Assembly: GCF_000731985.1 (NCBI RefSeq)
Contig: NZ_JNCS01000010.1
Coordinates: forward strand, 62,001 to 126,000
Reading direction: 5' to 3'
Length of the DNA stretch: 64,000 nucleotides
Source: Natrinema altunense
GTDB taxonomy: Archaea > Halobacteriota > Halobacteria > Halobacteriales > Natrialbaceae
The notes below the pieces were generated by a model. The model made no database searches. It had not been told where the DNA came from and saw only the letters and a list, made by a program, of their open reading frames with translations. Position 1 is the stretch's first letter, and every line of letters starts with the position of its first letter. Position numbers and translations under genes: made by a program. Of this stretch, positions 25,513 to 34,500 are shown in pieces.

Positions 25513-26678
25513 GATGGGACGCCGGCATGGTCGACGACGGTGACCTCGTCTGGCCCCGCGTCCTTCTGTTCGCGCTCACGCTGGTGACCGTCGTCGCACT
25601 GGTTGTCGTCGCGGCGACATCCACGACGGCGTTCAGCCCACACAACCCCACCTGGGACGGCGCGACCGACCTCCGCAACGAGATCGAGACAGAGCCCGGC
25701 GTCGAGAGCGAACTCGTCCGGGATTCGACGAGGTACGGGGCGTTTTCCGACGCCTCCGCCGCCGACGGAACGGTCGCGTTCGTCGTCGCACCGGCGAGCC
25801 CCTACACCGACACGGACGCCGCGCGGATCAGGACGTTCGTCGAGAACGGCGGGACGCTCGTCGTCTTCGAGAGCGTCGGCGAGAACGGGAACGAGCTACT
25901 GGCCGACGTCGGTGCGACGGCCCGCGCGGACGGCCGCCTGCTACGCGACGAGTACGAGAACGACGGCGGGCCGGCGATGCCGGTCGCGACCGGCGTCGAG
26001 AACCACTCGCTGACCGACGGGGTCGACCGGTTGACGCTCAACTACGCGACGGCGATCGAACCGGGAACGGAGAACGCGACGGTGCTCGCAACGACGAGCG
26101 ATCTCGCCTATCTGACACCCGAGGACGATCGGCTCGAGCCCGGCGACCAACTCGGCACGCATCCGGTCGCGACCGTGGAGAACGTCGGTCGGGGACGGGT
26201 CGTCGCGGTCGGCGATCCCAGCCTCGTGATCAATGCGATGCTCGACCGACCGGACAACGGTCGGTTCGTTCGGGAGCTGTACGCCGATTCCGACCGCGTC
26301 CTGCTGGATGTCTCGCACGCCGCCGACCTCCCGCCGCTGACCGCGGCGGTCCTGACGATACGCGACGCCCGACCGCTCCAGGTGCTGCTCGGCGTCGGCG
26401 GCGTCGTCGCGATCGCGGCGGCATCCGGGCAACGCGCTCGGTCGATCGGGGCGCGCGCCCGGCGACTGCTGTTCGGCGACCGCACCCGACGCGCCGACCC
26501 GGGCGAGGGAATGGGTCAGTCGGGGCAGCCGTCGTCCTCGATGCCCCACCCGTCCGACGCGGAGCGGGACGCGATCGTGCGACGGCGTCTCGAGCGGGGC
26601 GACGACCGGGTCCAGCGCGTGAGAGGGGACGGTAACCGTATCCGTCGGGACGACGATGACCGCGATACCGTCGACTGA
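25509..26678 (+). CDS. DUF4350-domain membrane protein
   Basis: 389 residues from a GTG at 25509 overlapping the previous stop codon (an ATG at 25527 is the alternative). One N-terminal span (VLLFALTLVTVVALVVVAAT) is followed by an extracytoplasmic Rossmann/glutaminase-like domain: YGAFSDASAADGTVAFVVAP, ADAARIRTFVENGGTLVVF type pattern, GRGRVVAVGDPSLVINAML. A second span lies near residue 295 (LQVLLGVGGVVAIAAASG), and the tail is Arg/Asp-rich. DUF4350 proteins accompany MoxR ATPases and DUF58 proteins in archaea and bacteria; the biochemical role is unknown. Confidence 0.82.
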   Translation: MRWDAGMVDDGDLVWPRVLLFALTLVTVVALVVVAATSTTAFSPHNPTWDGATDLRNEIETEPGVESELVRDSTRYGAFSDASAADGTVAFVVAPASPYTDTDAARIRTFVENGGTLVVFESVGENGNELLADVGATARADGRLLRDEYENDGGPAMPVATGVENHSLTDGVDRLTLNYATAIEPGTENATVLATTSDLAYLTPEDDRLEPGDQLGTHPVATVENVGRGRVVAVGDPSLVINAMLDRPDNGRFVRELYADSDRVLLDVSHAADLPPLTAAVLTIRDARPLQVLLGVGGVVAIAAASGQRARSIGARARRLLFGDRTRRADPGEGMGQSGQPSSSMPHPSDAERDAIVRRRLERGDDRVQRVRGDGNRIRRDDDDRDTVD

Positions 26679-26754
26679 ACGGGCTCGAGTCGCGCGGCGG
26701 AAGGAGAACCGAACGCGACCGACACGACCCGACGGACCGGACACCGATCGACCA

Positions 26755-27798
26755 ATGACCGAGAACGATCCGAGAGCCGACGACAGTCGTACAGACAGCG
26801 GGGACCCGGACGCGATCTACAACGCGTTACGTGCGGAGATCGGTCGCGTCCTCATCGGCAACGACGACGCGGTCGAACTGCTCACCATCGCGCTGCTGAC
26901 GCGCGGCCACCTCCTGCTCGAGGGGGTCCCCGGCGTGGCGAAGACGACGCTCGCGAACCTCTTCGCCCGCGCGAGCGGCCTCGAGTACAACCGCGTCCAG
27001 ATGACACCCGACATCCTGCCGGCGGACATCACCGGCACGGAGATCTACCGGGAGAGCGGAGAGGCGTTCGAGCTCCAGCGAGGCCCGGTCTTCGCCAACG
27101 TCGTCGTCGCCGACGAGATCAACCGTGCGACGCCGAAGACCCAGAGCGCCCTGCTCGAGGCCATGCAGGAGCGCCACGTCACTATCGGCGGCGAGACCCT
27201 CGCGTTGCCGCGGCCGTTCATGGTCATCGCGACGCAGAACCCGATCGAGATGGAGGGGGTCTTCGAGCTCCCGGAGGCCCAGCGCGACCGCTTCCAGTTC
27301 AAACACCGGATCGACCTCCCCGACGAGGACGCCGAACTGAACCTCGTCGACCGCTTCGACGGCGAGCCGATGCTCGGGCCGACGGCGGTCGAGCAGGTGG
27401 TCGACCGCGAGGAGATACTTACAGCGCGGGAGCGCGCCGACGACGTTCACGTCGCCCGCCCGGTCAAGCAGTATCTCGTCGATCTCGTCGGGGCGACGCG
27501 GTCACACCCCGACGTCGCTCACGGAGCGTCGCCGCGCGCGACGCTCGCGTCCCTCAACGGAGTCAAGGCACGCGCCGCGATCCGCGGTCGCGAGTACGTC
27601 ATCCCGGACGACGTGAAGGCGCTGGCCGAACCGATTCTGGCCCATCGTCTCGTGTTGACGACCGATGCCGGGCTGAGCGACGTCGCCGCGGCTGACGTGA
27701 TCGCGGACGTCATCGAGTCCGTCGACGTTCCGGGGACCGAGGTCGCGATCGAGCAGGAGGCGACGAGCGGCGGCGACGGTGCGTCGCCGGCGGAGTGA
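26755..27798 (+). CDS. MoxR-family AAA+ ATPase
   Basis: 347 residues from the ATG at 26755. Walker A is GVPGVAKTTLA (57-67), Walker B with the MoxR signature is VVVADEINRATPKTQSALLE, and sensor 1 is FMVIATQNPIEMEGVFELPE followed by AQRDRFQFKHRIDLP. The C-terminal lid contains GASPRATLASLNGVKARAAI and EYVIPDDVKALAEPILAHRL. MoxR ATPases act as chaperones for assembling or activating partner proteins with von Willebrand/MIDAS-like (often DUF58) domains. The partner is likely the DUF58 protein encoded convergently at 29369-30898. It follows DUF4350 in the same operon. Confidence 0.93.
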   Translation: MTENDPRADDSRTDSGDPDAIYNALRAEIGRVLIGNDDAVELLTIALLTRGHLLLEGVPGVAKTTLANLFARASGLEYNRVQMTPDILPADITGTEIYRESGEAFELQRGPVFANVVVADEINRATPKTQSALLEAMQERHVTIGGETLALPRPFMVIATQNPIEMEGVFELPEAQRDRFQFKHRIDLPDEDAELNLVDRFDGEPMLGPTAVEQVVDREEILTARERADDVHVARPVKQYLVDLVGATRSHPDVAHGASPRATLASLNGVKARAAIRGREYVIPDDVKALAEPILAHRLVLTTDAGLSDVAAADVIADVIESVDVPGTEVAIEQEATSGGDGASPAE

Positions 27799-27831
27799 CG
27801 CCGATGCGGGCGGTCGGAGTCACGGGGAACG

Positions 27832-28707
27832 TCACGCCGGCTCCCAGCGACAGGTGATCAGCCACTCGGGTCGGTCCTCGCCCGACTCGACCTCGAGTTC
27901 GACCGGGCGATCGAGGGCGTCGGCGAACCCGACGGCGAGAAAGGAGGCGACGGGATGGTCGAACCGGTCGACATCGCCGAATACGGCCGAGCGGACGACC
28001 ACGGTCGCGCGCCCGTCGTCGGGATCGACCGCCGGATCGGCATCGGTCGCGAGTTCGAACTGTTCGACGAGGCCGTCGGCGAGTCGCGTCGCCGCGGCCG
28101 TCGGGTCGGCCGGCAGCGGCCCGTCGAGGGTTCGCTCGAACGCCGCGAGGAGTCGCCCGCCGGTCGGCTCGAGGACGAGTCCGCGTTCCCCCGGCCGCGT
28201 AACGAGGGGACCAGCGGCGTCCGCCGGAGGGGCGCTGTCGGCCCGCTGTGGGACGAACAGGCGGACCGACGACGGATCGGTGCCGGGGAGATAGCGGCGG
28301 TCGTCCTCGAGCGCGAGGTCGTCGACCAGGGCCTGTGCGTTCGCCGCGGCGGCGGCGGAGACGCAGTCACCGACGGTGGCGGCGACGAACCGGCCCGGGG
28401 TGAGATAGTAAGTGAGAATCGCGCCGAACAGACCCGTCGCGCCGAGGGCGAACAGGACGCTTCGGCCGTGGTGAAACAGGCCGCCGCCGAGGACGGCGAC
28501 CGCGCCGACGACGGCGAGCAATCGCGCGGTGCGGCGGTAGGTCCCCCGCATCGCGCGTGCGTACTCCGCCCGGAGGCGGGCGTTCTCTTCGGCCAGTCGC
28601 TCCGCTCTGGCTGCCGCCTCGGTCCGGGCGGACGACGCCCTCGCAGCGTCGTCGCTCCGCGATGGTCGTGAATCGGTCCGCTCTGTGTCGGCAGTGTTCC
28701 GGGTCAT
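27832..28707 (-). CDS. Membrane-anchored protein of the DUF58/MoxR cluster, function unknown
   Basis: 291 residues. An N-terminal coiled-coil-like segment (AAARAERLAEENARLRAEYA) precedes two membrane spans (RTARLLAVVGAVAVLGGGLF, SVLFALGATGLFGAILTYYL) and a soluble domain with LPGTDPSSVRLFVPQ, VLEPTGGRLLAAFERTLDG and ATVVVRSAVFGDVDRFDHPV. It recurs beside DUF58 genes in haloarchaea, but I do not assign a numbered family. It overlaps the upstream gene by the ATGA arrangement and is the last gene of a three-gene operon running toward moxR. Confidence 0.75.
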   Translation of the reverse strand: MTRNTADTERTDSRPSRSDDAARASSARTEAAARAERLAEENARLRAEYARAMRGTYRRTARLLAVVGAVAVLGGGLFHHGRSVLFALGATGLFGAILTYYLTPGRFVAATVGDCVSAAAAANAQALVDDLALEDDRRYLPGTDPSSVRLFVPQRADSAPPADAAGPLVTRPGERGLVLEPTGGRLLAAFERTLDGPLPADPTAAATRLADGLVEQFELATDADPAVDPDDGRATVVVRSAVFGDVDRFDHPVASFLAVGFADALDRPVELEVESGEDRPEWLITCRWEPA

Positions 28708-29372
28708 CGGTAAGTATCGGCGTCGGCTGTCGAGTCCGGGTCCGGCGGCGACGAACCGACGCGCTCCGTCGCCGCGGTCGATGGGTCGGCGGTCGACTCG
28801 TCCGGTCTCGGACCGGCATCGGGACGGTCGCGTCCCGCCCGGTCGAGGACGAAGACGAGTCCGTATCGATGCAGGCCGTACACGCCGCCGGCAAGCGCAG
28901 CGAGCGACGCGACGGCGGCCATCCAGAGCGGCCGTCCCGCCGGACCCAGAACGGCCCAGGCGAGTCCCCCGAGACCGCCGGCGCTCACCAGCACGGTCGC
29001 GGCGTGGCCGAGCCGAGCGTCCCTCGCCGTTCGCGGGGCCGAAGCGAGCACGAGCGCGACGAATCCGGCCTCGACGAGCGCGACCGAAAACGGATCGAAT
29101 CCGGCCGGAACGAGTCCGACGAGCGCGACGTGCCCGACACCGATCGCGGACGGCGTCTCGAGCGCGTACCAGACGGCGGCGGTCGCGATGCCGGCGATTG
29201 TACCCGGTCGGCCAGCTGCGTACGTAAACGCCGCGACGAGCGCCGCAAGCGCCAGGAGCCGCGGGACGGCGCGGTCCGGCACCCGGCCGGCGACGACGGT
29301 GCGTGCGGTCCGACCTGATCCGCGCGCGTCGTCAGCGCCGGTCTCGGCGGCCGCGGGGTGTCGATCGCTCAC
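28704..29372 (-). CDS. Polytopic membrane protein of the DUF58 operon (DUF7519-like)
   Basis: 222 residues with about five or six hydrophobic spans, including PRLLALAALVAAFTYAAGRP, IAGIATAAVWYALETP, VALVGLVPAGFDPFSVALVE, FVALVLASAP and AAVASLAALAGGVYGLHRYG. Long hydrophilic Ser/Asp/Pro-rich tails are at both ends. It overlaps the DUF58 gene by 4 bases upstream and the next gene by 4 bases downstream, so the three genes are co-translated. Placement suggests a DUF7519-type component, but that name is from context more than sequence. Confidence 0.72.
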   Translation of the reverse strand: MSDRHPAAAETGADDARGSGRTARTVVAGRVPDRAVPRLLALAALVAAFTYAAGRPGTIAGIATAAVWYALETPSAIGVGHVALVGLVPAGFDPFSVALVEAGFVALVLASAPRTARDARLGHAATVLVSAGGLGGLAWAVLGPAGRPLWMAAVASLAALAGGVYGLHRYGLVFVLDRAGRDRPDAGPRPDESTADPSTAATERVGSSPPDPDSTADADTYR

Positions 29373-30898
29373 CGTCGATCACCCCGTTCGCGCCCCGCCT
29401 CGAGAACGGTCGCGAGTCGATCGCCGGGACCGACTTCGAACGCGCGAACCCGGTCGAGCCGTGCGAGGTCGCGGCGGAGCGCCTCGAACTCGCGGTAGCG
29501 GTCGGTCGCCCGCTCGACGTCGGCCAGACCGCCGGGCTCGTAGAGTACTGTCGGGGCGAGAAAGACGGTCACGGCGGCGTCGTTCGCGCGGGCCATCGAC
29601 ACCGTCTCGCGAAGCGCGGCCGGGTCGGCGTCGTCGGTGAAGATGACCACCCACGACGTGGACGAGGTCGCCGCCAGCGCCGTCTCCACGGCGTCGAAGA
29701 GCACTCGGTCCCGAGCGAGCCGACGGTACCGCTGGGAAGCGGCGTAGAACGGACGGAGCGTCTCGGCGAAGGGATCGGCATCGCCCTCGAGATCGCGAAC
29801 CGAGCGGCGAGCCGTCGCCCGTGTCGGCCGCTCGTGGATCGACGAGGCGGGTTCGACGGGCGAGCCGGACGCTCGTCCGCGTTCGGCACGGCCACCGTCG
29901 GCCGCTTGCGTCGGTGGTCGAGCGTGTTGCTCGGCGGCGCACCGAGCGGTCGGGTCCGACGGCGTCGGCTCGACGGCGAGGAGTTCCCGGCGAACCGCCG
30001 CGTAGGTTCCGACCGTCGCGGCCGGCTCGAGACGGCTCGTCACGCCGCCGTCGTCGACGGCGACGAGCCCGAGTGGATCGTCGAGTTCCCGGGCGCGGTC
30101 GGCCGTCGCAAGCATCACCTCACGGAGGTACTCGAGTTTCGTCGCCGCCGGCGGGCCGGTCGAGAGGGAGCGACCGTGATCGACCACGAGGAGGGTCCGG
30201 CGGGTCGTCTCCGTCTCGTACTCACGGACGTGGGGCGTCGCGAACCGCGCGGTCGCCTTCCAGTCGATCCGCTTGGCCGCGTCCCCGGGGACGTGTTCCC
30301 GTATCTCGGCCGGCTCGATCCCGCGACCCGACCGGCGCAGCGCGTGCGCGCCGTACGGGCTCGCGAGCCGATCGCCGCCCTCCCCGACGTGTAGCCGCCG
30401 GGGGCCTCGCGACTCGACCGAAACTGTCGGTCGCTCGCCCGTCGCGACCGTCTCGACGAACCGCCCGTCGGTCGCGGTCACTCGAGCGGCGTCGAAGCGG
30501 TGCCGACCGACGACCGGCCACGTGACCGACACGGTCGCCGCCGCGGCCGTCGCATCCGACTCGAGCGTCAGGGTCGCCGCGTCGCGATCGGCCCTCGCCG
30601 CGGTCGGCAGCCCGGCGTCTATCTCGAGGGAGAGCGGGGTCGGGTCCGCGAGCGTTGCATCGATCGGTATCGTCGTCGACTCGCCGGCGCGAACGGTCGC
30701 GGACGGGAGCCCGCGAGTGATCGAGAGCCGGCGGATCGTTCGCTCGAGCGCGGCGAGAAACGAGTACTGCGACGCGAGGACCCATGCGCCGACCAGTACC
30801 GCCCCCGCCAGGGGAAGCGGGCGATCGATGACGACCGCGAACGCGGCCAGGAACCCCGCGAGGGAGAGCCGACTCCAGAGGACTCGTGTCGGGCGCAT
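29369..30898 (-). CDS. DUF58 domain-containing protein
   Basis: 509 residues from the ATG at 30898. The N-terminus has two adjacent spans (LAGFLAAFAVVIDRPLPLAG, AVLVGAWVLASQYSFLA). A beta-sandwich-like region then leads to the DUF58 core SGRGIEPAEIREHVPGDAAK followed by RIDWKATARFATPHVREYET and TLLVVDHGRSLSTGPPA, a vWA-like fold that typically partners with MoxR ATPases. A late vWA strand reads SSTSWVVIFTDDADPAAL. An in-frame upstream ATG at 30961 would add 21 unconserved residues. It is the first gene of its operon and converges on moxR. Confidence 0.9.
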   Translation of the reverse strand: MRPTRVLWSRLSLAGFLAAFAVVIDRPLPLAGAVLVGAWVLASQYSFLAALERTIRRLSITRGLPSATVRAGESTTIPIDATLADPTPLSLEIDAGLPTAARADRDAATLTLESDATAAAATVSVTWPVVGRHRFDAARVTATDGRFVETVATGERPTVSVESRGPRRLHVGEGGDRLASPYGAHALRRSGRGIEPAEIREHVPGDAAKRIDWKATARFATPHVREYETETTRRTLLVVDHGRSLSTGPPAATKLEYLREVMLATADRARELDDPLGLVAVDDGGVTSRLEPAATVGTYAAVRRELLAVEPTPSDPTARCAAEQHARPPTQAADGGRAERGRASGSPVEPASSIHERPTRATARRSVRDLEGDADPFAETLRPFYAASQRYRRLARDRVLFDAVETALAATSSTSWVVIFTDDADPAALRETVSMARANDAAVTVFLAPTVLYEPGGLADVERATDRYREFEALRRDLARLDRVRAFEVGPGDRLATVLEAGRERGDRR

Positions 30899-30988
30899 GC
30901 CTTCGTCACGAACCACCGGAACGGTGTTGAAGCTACTGGTCGTCACCGTCCGCTGCAACACCGCGGCGCGGACCCGGTCGGCCGGGGC

Positions 30989-31138
30989 TCACTCCTCGTC
31001 GCGGCCCTCGCTGAGGTGTCGCCAGATCTCGACACAGCCCGCACCGTCGTCGATATCGTCGATCAGTTCGTCGTCGATCGCGTCGTCGCATCGATCACAC
31101 GCCTCTGACGGCTCGTCGGAATCGCCTGTCTCGGCCAT
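30989..31138 (-). CDS. 49-residue acidic CxxC microprotein
   Basis: A short complete frame MAETGDSDEPSEACDRCDDA...HLSEGRDEE with one CxxC (Cys14, Cys17) and a further Cys35. It is strongly acidic, as haloarchaeal small zinc-finger proteins are. It ends 90 bases before the DUF58 start on the same strand and could be co-transcribed with it. Three cysteines alone cannot complete a canonical four-Cys site, although aspartate or histidine (His41) could contribute. Confidence 0.55.
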   Translation of the reverse strand: MAETGDSDEPSEACDRCDDAIDDELIDDIDDGAGCVEIWRHLSEGRDEE

Positions 31139-31313
31139 ACGACCCGTGTTGTGACGCCGCCAGCAATAAATTTGATCTACTAGATCTTATACTATTGGTT
31201 TCGAATAACGAAGATTTCTAAGGCGATGATTAAACAACGGCTCTGTGAGTGTCATCGGAACTTTCCAATGGATACATTTTTTGCTATCGTTCGGATCACT
31301 ATCTGGTAGCATC

Positions 31314-32486
31314 ATGTCAATGCTGCTCACCGGTGGAGACGGATATATCGGCTGGCCGACGGCGGTTCGTATCGCATCCCGAACCGACGAGCAGGTCGTT
31401 CTCGTCGACAACTTCGCGCGACGGGACTGGGTCGAAACCGTCGGATCGACGAGCGCGACGCCCGTCCACCCGATGGCGGAGCGACTCGAGGCGGCCAACG
31501 AGGTCCACGACGGCCGGTCCCTGTCGTTCGTCGAGGGAGACCTCACCGACGGGGAGTTCGTCGACCGGCTGATTCGAATCCACGAACCCGAGACGATCGT
31601 CCATACGGCGGCCCAACCGTCGGCACCGTACTCCCAACTCAGCCGCGATCGGGCGAACTTCACCCAGCACAACAACCTCCAGGCGACGCGGAACCTCCTC
31701 TGGTCGCTGGGGGAGCACGGACTCAAGGAGACGCACTTCATCGAGACGACGACGACCGGAGTCTACGGCGCGCCCGCGTTCCCCATCCCCGAAGGCGGGG
31801 CGACGATGGAGCACCGCGGCGAGCGCGACGACGTCCCGTTTCCGGCGATGGCCGGGAGCTGGTATCACCTGACGAAGTGCCACGACGCCGCGAACATGCG
31901 GCTGGCACACGACCAGTTCGACATCCCGGTGTCGGACGTTCGGACGGCGATCACCCACGGCACCGAGACCGCCGAGACGGCCGCCGATCCCAGGCTCGGG
32001 ACGCGGTTCGATTTCGACTACTACTTCGGCGTCGTCGTCCACCGGTTCTGCGCGCAGGCCGTGGCCGGCTATCCGATCACCGTCTACGGGCGCGGTGAGC
32101 AGCGCAAGCCCTTCATCGCGCTCGAGGACGCCGTCGAGGGACTGACGCGACTCGCGCTCGCCGACCCGAGCGAGCGGCCCGCGGACCACACCGTCTACAA
32201 TCAGGTCGCGCGGGCGATCAGCATCGTCGAAATCGCCGAGACCGTCGCCGACGTGGCGAACGAGTTCGGGCTGGGCGTCGAGGTCGAGCACGTCGAGAAC
32301 CCGCGGTCGGAGGACGAGACCCACGCGATGGAGATCGAGAACGATCGCTACGAGGCGCTGATCGGCGGCCAGTCGACATCGTTCGAAGCGAGCGTTCGCT
32401 CGATTCTCGAGACGCTGCTCGAGCACGAAGACGTCATCGTCGCACACGAGGACCGCTTCCTCCCCGACGTTTTGAGCGAGGGCTGA
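31314..32486 (+). CDS. agl3: UDP-sulfoquinovose synthase (SQD1/Agl3-like)
   Basis: 390 residues from the ATG at 31314 (the ATG at 31320 is also possible). It matches the SQD1 branch of extended SDRs: LLTGGDGYIGWPTAVRI, VVLVDNFARRDWVE, TAAQPSAPYSQLSRDRANFT, QHNNLQATRNLLW, FIETTTTGVYGAP, GSWYHLTKCHDAANMRLAHD with Tyr184 and Lys188, YYFGVVVHRFCAQAVAGYPI, YGRGEQRKPFIALEDAV and VEHVENPRSEDETHAMEIE. These enzymes convert UDP-glucose and sulfite to UDP-sulfoquinovose. In Sulfolobus the homologue Agl3 supplies an N-glycan sugar. Thr145-Thr148 replace the plant GTMG step; the role is otherwise intact. It is first in a five-gene operon. Confidence 0.88.
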   Translation: MSMLLTGGDGYIGWPTAVRIASRTDEQVVLVDNFARRDWVETVGSTSATPVHPMAERLEAANEVHDGRSLSFVEGDLTDGEFVDRLIRIHEPETIVHTAAQPSAPYSQLSRDRANFTQHNNLQATRNLLWSLGEHGLKETHFIETTTTGVYGAPAFPIPEGGATMEHRGERDDVPFPAMAGSWYHLTKCHDAANMRLAHDQFDIPVSDVRTAITHGTETAETAADPRLGTRFDFDYYFGVVVHRFCAQAVAGYPITVYGRGEQRKPFIALEDAVEGLTRLALADPSERPADHTVYNQVARAISIVEIAETVADVANEFGLGVEVEHVENPRSEDETHAMEIENDRYEALIGGQSTSFEASVRSILETLLEHEDVIVAHEDRFLPDVLSEG

Positions 32487-32489
32487 TCC

Positions 32490-33497
32490 GTGCGGATTCT
32501 GGTCACTGGCGGCTGTGGCTACATCGGAAGCGCGCTCGTTCGTCGCCTCCGGAAGAACGAGGCGGTCACCGAGGTCGTGGTCCTCGATTCGCTCGCGGCC
32601 GGCTCACCGCGGGCGCTGCTTGGCGTCGTCGGGGACGGTCTCGAGTTCCGACAGGGGGACATCAGGGACTACGATGCCGTCGAAAGCGCGATGCGCGGCG
32701 TCGACCGCGTGATCCACCTCGCATCGATCACCGGGGCCGAGAGCACGCACGACCGCCCCGAGGAAACGCGCGCCGTCATCGTCGGCGGCACCGAAACCGT
32801 CGTGACTGCGGCGGACGAACTCGGGGTCGACTCGGTCGTCTACGCCTCCTCGTGTAACAGTTACGGCCGTGTCGCGGACACGCACATCGACGAGACGACG
32901 TCGCCGGCACCCCGCAATCCGTACGCCGAGGCGAAAGTCGAGGCCGAACGGGTGGTTCGCGAGGCGGCGTCCGCCGGCGACTTCACGGCCACGTCGCTCC
33001 GAATGAGCACCAACTACGGCTACGCGCCCGGCATCCGGTTCAACCTCGTCGTCAACCACTTCGTCTTCCGGGGGCTGACCGGCCGGCCGCTGACGGTGTA
33101 CGGCGACGGCAGGAACTGGCGGCCGTTCATCCACGTGCAGGACGCCGCGCGAGCGTACGAACACGCGGCGGTCTCGCCCGACCGGTGGCCGCAAGACGTG
33201 TACAACGTCGGCCGCACCGAACAGAACTACCGCATCGAGGACGTCGCTCGCGTCGTCAGGGAGGAACTCGGCCGCGACCTCGAGATCGTCTATCTCGAGG
33301 ACGAACGGCCGGGGCCGTCCTACCACGTCGAGTTCGACCGCCTGTCGGAGACGGGGTTCGAACCGTCGTGGACGCTGCGGGCGGGCGTTCGCGAACTCGC
33401 CGACCGATTCGCGCGACAGCGTGACGCCGGCGGCGCGCTGGACGCGTTGCGATCGAACTCGTCGTCGCGGGAGGTGAACGTCGATGGCCGCCGGTGA
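32490..33497 (+). CDS. NAD-dependent nucleotide-sugar epimerase/dehydratase
   Basis: 335 residues with a GTG start at 32490, only 3 bases after the previous stop. An extended SDR with MRILVTGGCGYIGSALVRRL, VIHLASITGAESTHDRPEET, VYASSCNSYG and the active-site pair in NPYAEAKVEAERVVRE. DGRNWRPFIHVQDAARAYEH is the substrate-side motif of UDP-sugar 4-epimerases and dehydratases. The exact sugar cannot be determined. It overlaps the following epimerase gene by 14 bases, so both are in one operon with UDP-sulfoquinovose synthase. Confidence 0.88.
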   Translation: MRILVTGGCGYIGSALVRRLRKNEAVTEVVVLDSLAAGSPRALLGVVGDGLEFRQGDIRDYDAVESAMRGVDRVIHLASITGAESTHDRPEETRAVIVGGTETVVTAADELGVDSVVYASSCNSYGRVADTHIDETTSPAPRNPYAEAKVEAERVVREAASAGDFTATSLRMSTNYGYAPGIRFNLVVNHFVFRGLTGRPLTVYGDGRNWRPFIHVQDAARAYEHAAVSPDRWPQDVYNVGRTEQNYRIEDVARVVREELGRDLEIVYLEDERPGPSYHVEFDRLSETGFEPSWTLRAGVRELADRFARQRDAGGALDALRSNSSSREVNVDGRR

Positions 33498-34500
33498 GGA
33501 CCGGTCGGACGCCGTCTCGACCGGCGACGAGTCACGGCAGGTCCGCGTCGCAGTCACCGGCGCGGCGGGCTACATCGGGAGCCGCGTCGTCGCGCTCCTC
33601 CAGTCCGAACGCCCGGCGTGGTCGATCACGGCGATCGACGACTTCTACCGCGGGTCGCTGCGCCGGATCGGCGACGTCACCGTCGAGTACGTCGACGTTC
33701 GGAACCGCGACCGGCTGTGGGAGGCGCTCGAGGGAGCCGACATCGTGATGCACCTCGCCGCGATCAGCGGCGTCGAGGACTGCGACGCGAATCCGGAACT
33801 GGCCTACGAGATCAACGTGACCGGAACGGGCCACGTCGCGCGGTTCTGTCGACAACGCGGCGCAGCCCTGATATTCCCCGCGAGCATGGCGGTCGTCGGC
33901 AACCCTCAGGAGTTCCCGATCACGGCCGATCAGCCGCGAGCGCCCCTGAACTGGTACGGGCGGACCAAGCTCGTCGGCGAGCGGCTCATCGATGCCCTCG
34001 CCACCGACTCGTTCCCGGCGCACCTGTTCCTCAAGTCGAACCTGTACGGCGATCACACGATCGACGGGCAGGTCATCACGAAGGGAGCGGTGCTCAACTT
34101 CTTCGTCGAGCGGGCGCTCGCGGCCGAACCGCTGCCCGTCTACGAACCGGGGACGCAATCGCGGAACTTCGTCCACGTCAAGGACGTGGCACGCGCGTAT
34201 CTCCGCAGCGCCGACGTGCTCGTCGATCGGCTGGCGGAGGGGAAGACCGGTGCCGAGTCGTTCACGATCGCCAGCGACGAGGACCCCAGCGTGATGGCTC
34301 TCGCCGAGATCGTCAGCGACTGCGTCGCCGACATCGCGGGGATCGACGTCTCGACCGAACTCGTCGACAACCCCCGCAGCGACGAGACGCTCGTCGACGC
34401 CTTCCCGGTCGAGACGACGCGGACACACGACCGCCTCGGCTGGGACCCCACGCACACGGTCGACGACACGATCCGGCGACTCGTCGAACGGAACGCATGA
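33484..34500 (+). CDS. NAD-dependent nucleotide-sugar epimerase
   Basis: 338 residues. After a 22-residue polar leader, the Rossmann motif VAVTGAAGYIGSRVVALLQ appears, then VMHLAAISGVEDCDANPELA and YEINVTGTGHVARFC, IFPASMAVVGNP and the catalytic NWYGRTKLVGERLIDA. PGTQSRNFVHVKDVARAYL is the C-terminal signature. The leader suggests the true start might be further in, but no closer ATG is present. The start overlaps the upstream gene and the stop overlaps the downstream glycosyltransferase start by ATGA. Confidence 0.87.
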   Translation: MAAGEDRSDAVSTGDESRQVRVAVTGAAGYIGSRVVALLQSERPAWSITAIDDFYRGSLRRIGDVTVEYVDVRNRDRLWEALEGADIVMHLAAISGVEDCDANPELAYEINVTGTGHVARFCRQRGAALIFPASMAVVGNPQEFPITADQPRAPLNWYGRTKLVGERLIDALATDSFPAHLFLKSNLYGDHTIDGQVITKGAVLNFFVERALAAEPLPVYEPGTQSRNFVHVKDVARAYLRSADVLVDRLAEGKTGAESFTIASDEDPSVMALAEIVSDCVADIAGIDVSTELVDNPRSDETLVDAFPVETTRTHDRLGWDPTHTVDDTIRRLVERNA

